Origin: DASRWT01 sp963748485
GTDB taxonomy: Bacteria; Methylomirabilota; Methylomirabilia; Rokubacteriales; CSP1-6
Direction: 5' to 3'
DNA length: 64,000 bases
NCBI GenBank assembly: GCA_963748485.1
Contig: CAVVJF010000009.1
Span: 930,001-994,000, forward strand
Shown one piece after another: positions 60,760 to 64,000 of the stretch (its first letter is position 1; the number at the start of each line of letters is the position of its first letter). The notes below the pieces were generated by a model that worked only from the letters and a program-made list of their open reading frames with translations, was not told the DNA's origin and ran no database searches. Both the position numbers and the translations under genes were made by a program.

Positions 60760-61061
60760 AAGAAACGCCGGCGCGACGGGCCGCCGGCACTACGCGCGAG
60801 GTCGACGCCGGCAACGGCGCCACGCGGGTGCAGGCCCTCGGGGAGGAGATCGAGGAGGTGCGGGCGCGACTGGACGTGCTCGCCGACGAACTCGATCGGC
60901 GGCGTCACGCGGCCCTCGACTGGCGCCTTCACCTGCGGCGTCACGCCCGTGGGATCGCGATCACCGTCCTGGGGCTGACCGCGGTTGCCGCCGCGGGGAT
61001 GCTGCTGCGCGCGAAGCTGCTCAGCGCCAGTGCAAAGCCACGCAGAAGCCGGCGGGGCTGA
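60735..61061 (+). CDS. DUF3618-like single-helix membrane protein
   Basis: A 108-residue protein with an acidic coiled segment EEIEEVRARLDVLADELDRRRHAALDW (split by one residue class) and one membrane helix (GIAITVLGLTAVAAAGMLL), ending in a basic tail. The E..R..LD.L.DEL pattern resembles DUF3618, which often accompanies holin-X genes. The start lies inside the previous gene, 25 nt before its stop, suggesting coupled expression. Confidence 0.7.
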   Translation: MGEGTTRLEETPARRAAGTTREVDAGNGATRVQALGEEIEEVRARLDVLADELDRRRHAALDWRLHLRRHARGIAITVLGLTAVAAAGMLLRAKLLSASAKPRRSRRG

Positions 61062-61344
61062 ACACTTCGACCACCGGTGGCGGCGGCGGCGCCGGTGAAG
61101 GCGGCGGCTCCGGCGGGCCCGGCGGTGGAGGCGGCTGAGGCGGAGGTGGTGGCTGCGGCGGCGGAGGCGGCCTCCGCTCGAGGAAAGCGCGCGTCGCGTT
61201 CGTCTTCATGGCTCCGCCGAGGTGCAAAGGCCGCGCCGTCGGCTGACTGCGCGTAACCCCGCGTTCGCGCTGGGGCACTCGGAGCGGTGCGCTCGCGCTC
61301 CGGATAGCGATCACCACTAGCAGGGAAATCCTTACCCACCGCAT
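61021..61344 (-). CDS. Small secreted proline-rich protein, hypothetical
   Basis: A 107-residue frame on the minus strand: a signal peptide (MRWVRISLLVVIAIRSASA), a 35-residue spacer, then a run of PPPPPQ-type repeats and a short C-terminal VVEVFSPAGFCVALHWR. GGAGGGAAA stands just before the ATG, which supports translation. The 3' end is antisense to the DUF3618-like gene by 41 nt. No homologue is recognised. The Pro run could also be a chance reading of GGCGGAGGTGG-type repeats. Confidence 0.42.
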   Translation of the reverse strand: MRWVRISLLVVIAIRSASAPLRVPQRERGVTRSQPTARPLHLGGAMKTNATRAFLERRPPPPPQPPPPPQPPPPPGPPEPPPSPAPPPPPVVEVFSPAGFCVALHWR

Positions 61345-61444
61345 TTTCCCTCCGCCCCGTCCCGGTAACACGTCGAAGTCCTACATTGTTCGCCCCTTGC
61401 CGCACATCGTGCCTCCGGCATCAGAGTTGCGTAAGCAGAGGACG
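61062..61444. other. 383-nt gap on the + strand between the DUF3618-like and PBP genes
   Basis: No + strand gene is seen. The segment holds the proline-rich minus-strand frame, a GC-rich GGCGGAGG-type simple repeat (about 61080-61180) and, near its right end, a weaker -24/-12-like motif CGGCATCAGAGTTGC (61416-61430) 15 nt before the PBP ATG. Confidence 0.5.
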
Positions 61445-63424
61445 ATGCGCAAACGGACCCTGTGGATAACTATGGTGCTCGGCGTGAGCACGGGACTCAG
61501 CGTGCTCGCGCTCTCTTGGTTCTGGACCGCCTATCGTCTGCCGCTACCGCGCGGGGGCGAGTCCACTCACGTGCAGCTGCTCGCCGCGGGCGAGGAGCTC
61601 GGCGTGATCGAGCTGGGGACGCGCGGCGCGTGGACCCCGCTTCATCGAATTCCCTCGACGATCGTGTCGGCGGTGATCGCCGCCGAGGACCGTCGATTCA
61701 TGAGCCACATCGGCGTCGATCTCCTGGCGGTGGCCCAGGCCCTCGTGAGCAATGCGCGGCAGGGCGAAGTCGTCCGGGGGGCGAGCACGATCACCCAGCA
61801 GCTGGCGCGCAGCCTCTTCCTCAACCGTGAGCGCTCCTGGTGGCGGAAGGCCCGCGAGATGGGCATCGCGCTGTTCCTCGAGCGGCGCTACTCCAAGCGC
61901 GAGATCCTCGAGGTGTACCTCAACACCGTGTACCTCGGGCAGGCGGGCGACGACCCCGTGCGAGGCGTGGCGGAGGCGGCCCGGCACCTCTTCGCCAAGG
62001 AGCTCGGCGCGCTCAGCGTCGACGAGGCGGCCCTCCTCGCCACGACGATTCGCGCGCCCAGCCGGGCCTTCGCCGAGGACGCCGATCGGCAGCGGGCGCG
62101 GCGGGACCGGGTGCTCCAGACCATGGCCGCGGACGGAATGGTCAACCAGGAGGCCCTCCGCATCGCGCTGGCCACGCCCATCCGTGTGCCCACGCCGCCA
62201 CAGGCGCGAGCGCCCTGGTTCGCGCATCTCGCGCGGGCCGAGGCCGCGCGGCGCGTGATCCCCGTGGGCAGTCACTCGACCGTGCGTGTCGCCACCACGC
62301 TGGACCCGTCGCTGCAGCGCGTGGCGGAGGCGACCGTGCGCCAGCACCTCGCTCGGACCGAGCGCGGCCGCGGGCTGCCCGAGGGAATGCTGCAGGCGGC
62401 GGTGGTCGCGCTCGAGCCCTCGACCGGTCACATCCGCGTGCTGCTCGGCGGCCGCGATTACCGCGACAGCCAGTTCGATCGCGCGGTGCGCGCGCGCCGG
62501 CAGCCGGGCTCCCTCTTCAAGCCGTTCGTGTATCTCGCCGCCTTCGAGGGCGGCGCCGGCATGACCGCGGCCACGCTGGTCGCCGACGAGCCCCTCAAGA
62601 TCTGGTTCGGCGGACGCGAGTGGACACCCGACAATCTCGACCGCCAGTTCCGCGGTCCGGTGACGGTCCGCCAGGCGCTGGAGACGTCGCTGAACGTGCC
62701 CGCCGCGCGCGTGGCGCAGGAGGTGGGTCCGGCCCGCGTGTCGCGCATCGCCCGGGCGTTCGGCATCCAGAGTCCCCTCGCCGCGGTACCGTCGATCGCG
62801 CTGGGCACCTCGGAGGCCACCGTGCTCGAGATGGCGATCGGCTTCGCGGCCCTCGCCAACGGCGGGTACCGGGTCATCCCCACGACGATTGACGAGGGCG
62901 CGACGGGCGCGACGCTCGTTCCCGCGCCGCCGCCCGCGCGCGTGGTGTCTCCGGAGTCCGCCTTCATCGTCACCCATCTTCTGCGGGGCGTGATGAGCCG
63001 CGGGACCGGCGGGTCGAGCTGGCGCTGGGGGCTGCAGCACCTCACCGCGGGCAAGACGGGGACATCCGACGGGCTGCGCGACGCCTGGTTCGTGGGCTTC
63101 ACCCGGGACCTGGTCGTCGCGGTGTGGGTGGGTGCAGACGACCGGCGGCCCATCGGGATGCAGGGCTCCGAGATCGCGCTGCCGATCTGGGCCGCCGTGA
63201 TGCAGGCCGCGGTCCGGCGCGACCCGCCCCGGCCCTTCACGCCGCCCGACGGCGTCGTGATGGTGGCGGTCGATGGCAAAACGGGGCAGCGCGCCTGCAA
63301 CGGCGCGCCCGGCATCCCGGAGGCCTTCCGAGCGGGCAGCGAGCCGGCGCCGTGCGAGCAGCTCGCCACGGCGGCCCCCGCGGAACACGTCGTCGGGCTG
63401 CTCCGCAGCCCGGCGCTCGAATAG
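61445..63424 (+). CDS. Class A penicillin-binding protein (PBP1a/1c-like), no UB2H domain
   Basis: A 659-residue bifunctional peptidoglycan synthase. One N-terminal membrane helix (about 5-25) leads directly into the GT51 domain: IAAEDRRFMSHIG (catalytic Glu about residue 81), GASTITQQLARSLFL and RREILEVYLNTVYLG-like text. The transpeptidase has PGSLFKPFVYL (Ser about 355), SLN in ETSLNVPAARVA and GKTGTSDGLRDAWFVG (about 536). It differs from the PBP at 3.8 kb by lacking the UB2H region. ATG at 61445 is chosen at the basic start of the anchor, with AGAGGACG before it. Confidence 0.92.
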   Translation: MRKRTLWITMVLGVSTGLSVLALSWFWTAYRLPLPRGGESTHVQLLAAGEELGVIELGTRGAWTPLHRIPSTIVSAVIAAEDRRFMSHIGVDLLAVAQALVSNARQGEVVRGASTITQQLARSLFLNRERSWWRKAREMGIALFLERRYSKREILEVYLNTVYLGQAGDDPVRGVAEAARHLFAKELGALSVDEAALLATTIRAPSRAFAEDADRQRARRDRVLQTMAADGMVNQEALRIALATPIRVPTPPQARAPWFAHLARAEAARRVIPVGSHSTVRVATTLDPSLQRVAEATVRQHLARTERGRGLPEGMLQAAVVALEPSTGHIRVLLGGRDYRDSQFDRAVRARRQPGSLFKPFVYLAAFEGGAGMTAATLVADEPLKIWFGGREWTPDNLDRQFRGPVTVRQALETSLNVPAARVAQEVGPARVSRIARAFGIQSPLAAVPSIALGTSEATVLEMAIGFAALANGGYRVIPTTIDEGATGATLVPAPPPARVVSPESAFIVTHLLRGVMSRGTGGSSWRWGLQHLTAGKTGTSDGLRDAWFVGFTRDLVVAVWVGADDRRPIGMQGSEIALPIWAAVMQAAVRRDPPRPFTPPDGVVMVAVDGKTGQRACNGAPGIPEAFRAGSEPAPCEQLATAAPAEHVVGLLRSPALE

Positions 63425-63455
63425 CGATTCCATGTCGACCAACAGGAGGTGGACG

Positions 63456-63638
63456 ATGACGACCTCGATGATCCAGACGGCAACACGGCGCCGCGCCCGT
63501 CGCATCCTGTTCCGCTCGGACCGACCTCGGCGCATCGACCGCTACATCGACTTCTTCGGTCACCGGCCACGGGTGGTTTCGCCCGCCCTGGCGTTGCGGA
63601 GCCGCTACCGCGCAGAGGAATACAGCGCCGCGTCCTGA
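63456..63638 (+). CDS. Small basic protein, hypothetical
   Basis: A 60-residue Arg-rich protein (RRRARRILFRSDRPRRIDRYIDFF, in overlapping parts) with no membrane segment. An excellent ribosome site (AGGAGGTGGACG) and short gaps on both sides (31 nt after the PBP, 20 nt before the ferritin-like gene) argue it is translated. Function unknown; nucleic-acid or membrane-surface binding is possible from its charge only. Confidence 0.6.
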   Translation: MTTSMIQTATRRRARRILFRSDRPRRIDRYIDFFGHRPRVVSPALALRSRYRAEEYSAAS

Positions 63639-63658
63639 CCCAGAAAAGGAGCCATTCC

Positions 63659-64000
63659 ATGAAGAGCGAGCGACCGGAAGGCAAGGCGGAGTTCCTGTCC
63701 GACGTCAAGGAGCTGCGGCGGCGCGCGCGCCAGCACATCGAGTCGGGCGCCGTGACCGAAGGCTACCGCGCCGACCGTGACACCGTGCTCAAGCTGCTCA
63801 ACACCGCGCTCGCCACCGAGCTGGTGTGCGTGCTTCGCTATCGGCGGCACCACTTCACCTCCAAGGGCATCCACGCCCAGGCCGTGGCCGCGGAGTTCCT
63901 CGAGCACGCCCAGGAGGAGCAGGAGCACGCCGACCGCCTCGCCGGGCGCATCGTCCAACTGGGCGGCGACCCCGACTTCGCCCCGGACGGCCTCAGCACG
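63659..64000 (+). CDS. Bacterioferritin-like protein (3' truncated)
   Basis: The first 114 residues are visible; the rest is beyond the window. The ferritin-like four-helix start shows LLNTALATELVCVLRYRRHHF (helix A with a metal-ligand Glu) and EFLEHAQEEQEHADRLAGRI (helix B with ExxH), then LGGDPDF. This matches the bacterioferritin/Dps-like group used in iron storage and protection from oxidants. ATG follows AAAAGGAG by 8 nt. Confidence 0.85.
   Translation, partial: MKSERPEGKAEFLSDVKELRRRARQHIESGAVTEGYRADRDTVLKLLNTALATELVCVLRYRRHHFTSKGIHAQAVAAEFLEHAQEEQEHADRLAGRIVQLGGDPDFAPDGLST

Noticed and set aside
59308..61061. Phage remnant, because of the holin-like domain
   Set aside because: Holin-X family proteins are chromosomal stress proteins; no endolysin, integrase, capsid or tail gene is present.
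1..64000. CRISPR arrays, insertion sequences, rRNA and tRNA genes
   Set aside because: No regularly spaced repeats, transposase motifs or RNA-gene signatures were found by reading both strands; a covariance-model search would settle tRNAs and small RNAs.

Overview
The window is a GC-rich, gene-dense bacterial chromosome segment, probably from a diderm: it encodes several LAGC/LAAC-type lipoproteins, a Cu/Zn superoxide dismutase lipoprotein, and a penicillin-binding protein whose N-terminus resembles the UB2H region of PBP1b. The mix of a complete division and cell-wall (dcw) cluster, DivIVA, PASTA-tailed FtsI, an F420-type luciferase-like oxidoreductase, a fused indolepyruvate oxidoreductase and a double-zinc-ribbon cyclase/ATPase fits an uncultured soil lineage such as Candidatus Rokubacteria (Methylomirabilota). 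That assignment is inference, because no rRNA gene is present. I saw no tRNA, rRNA, CRISPR array, insertion sequence or prophage.

Layout. 1-3.8 kb: a truncated cyclase/AAA regulator, divergent from an MFS transporter. 3.8-11.1 kb: a PBP1b-like enzyme, then a gpm-like/hisZ/purA operon, a hypothetical gene and a class V aminotransferase. 11.2-33.3 kb: one long leftward transcription unit, mraZ-rsmH-ftsL-ftsI-murE-murF-mraY-murD-ftsW-murC-murB-ftsQ-ftsA-ftsZ-pgeF-yggS-proC-yggT-divIVA-yggU-mtnA-SagB-like. It is tightly packed with many 4-base start/stop overlaps, but lacks murG between ftsW and murC and ddl between murB and ftsQ. A strong sigma70-type promoter and three GTGG boxes at 20-bp spacing (candidate MraZ operator) precede mraZ.

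33.6-41.1 kb: an M48 lipoprotein protease, a prepilin-like protein and a dipeptide-type ABC importer operon (binding protein, two permeases, amidase, 3-hydroxyacyl-CoA dehydrogenase) with a promoter and an inverted repeat but no ATPase gene. 41.1-48.3 kb: a small cyclase and an operon of indolepyruvate oxidoreductase, sodC, enoyl-CoA hydratase, a VOC protein and a deaminase, then a TesA-like esterase divergent from its usual ABC-exporter partners (ybbA/ybbP type). 51.4-53.2 kb: an RluA-family pseudouridine synthase and a short-chain dehydrogenase behind a perfect 23-bp palindrome.

53-64 kb reads as an envelope or stress island: a DUF1772-like membrane protein, a phospholipase D lipoprotein, a BON lipoprotein, an M48 lipoprotein protease, an AI-2E/PerM transporter with an extra cytosolic domain, an F420-type oxidoreductase, a holin-X fusion with a DUF3618-like partner, a second class A PBP, a small basic protein and a truncated bacterioferritin-like gene. 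Candidate sigma54 (-24/-12) promoters sit in front of several of these. The unifying theme of the window is peptidoglycan and envelope biogenesis.
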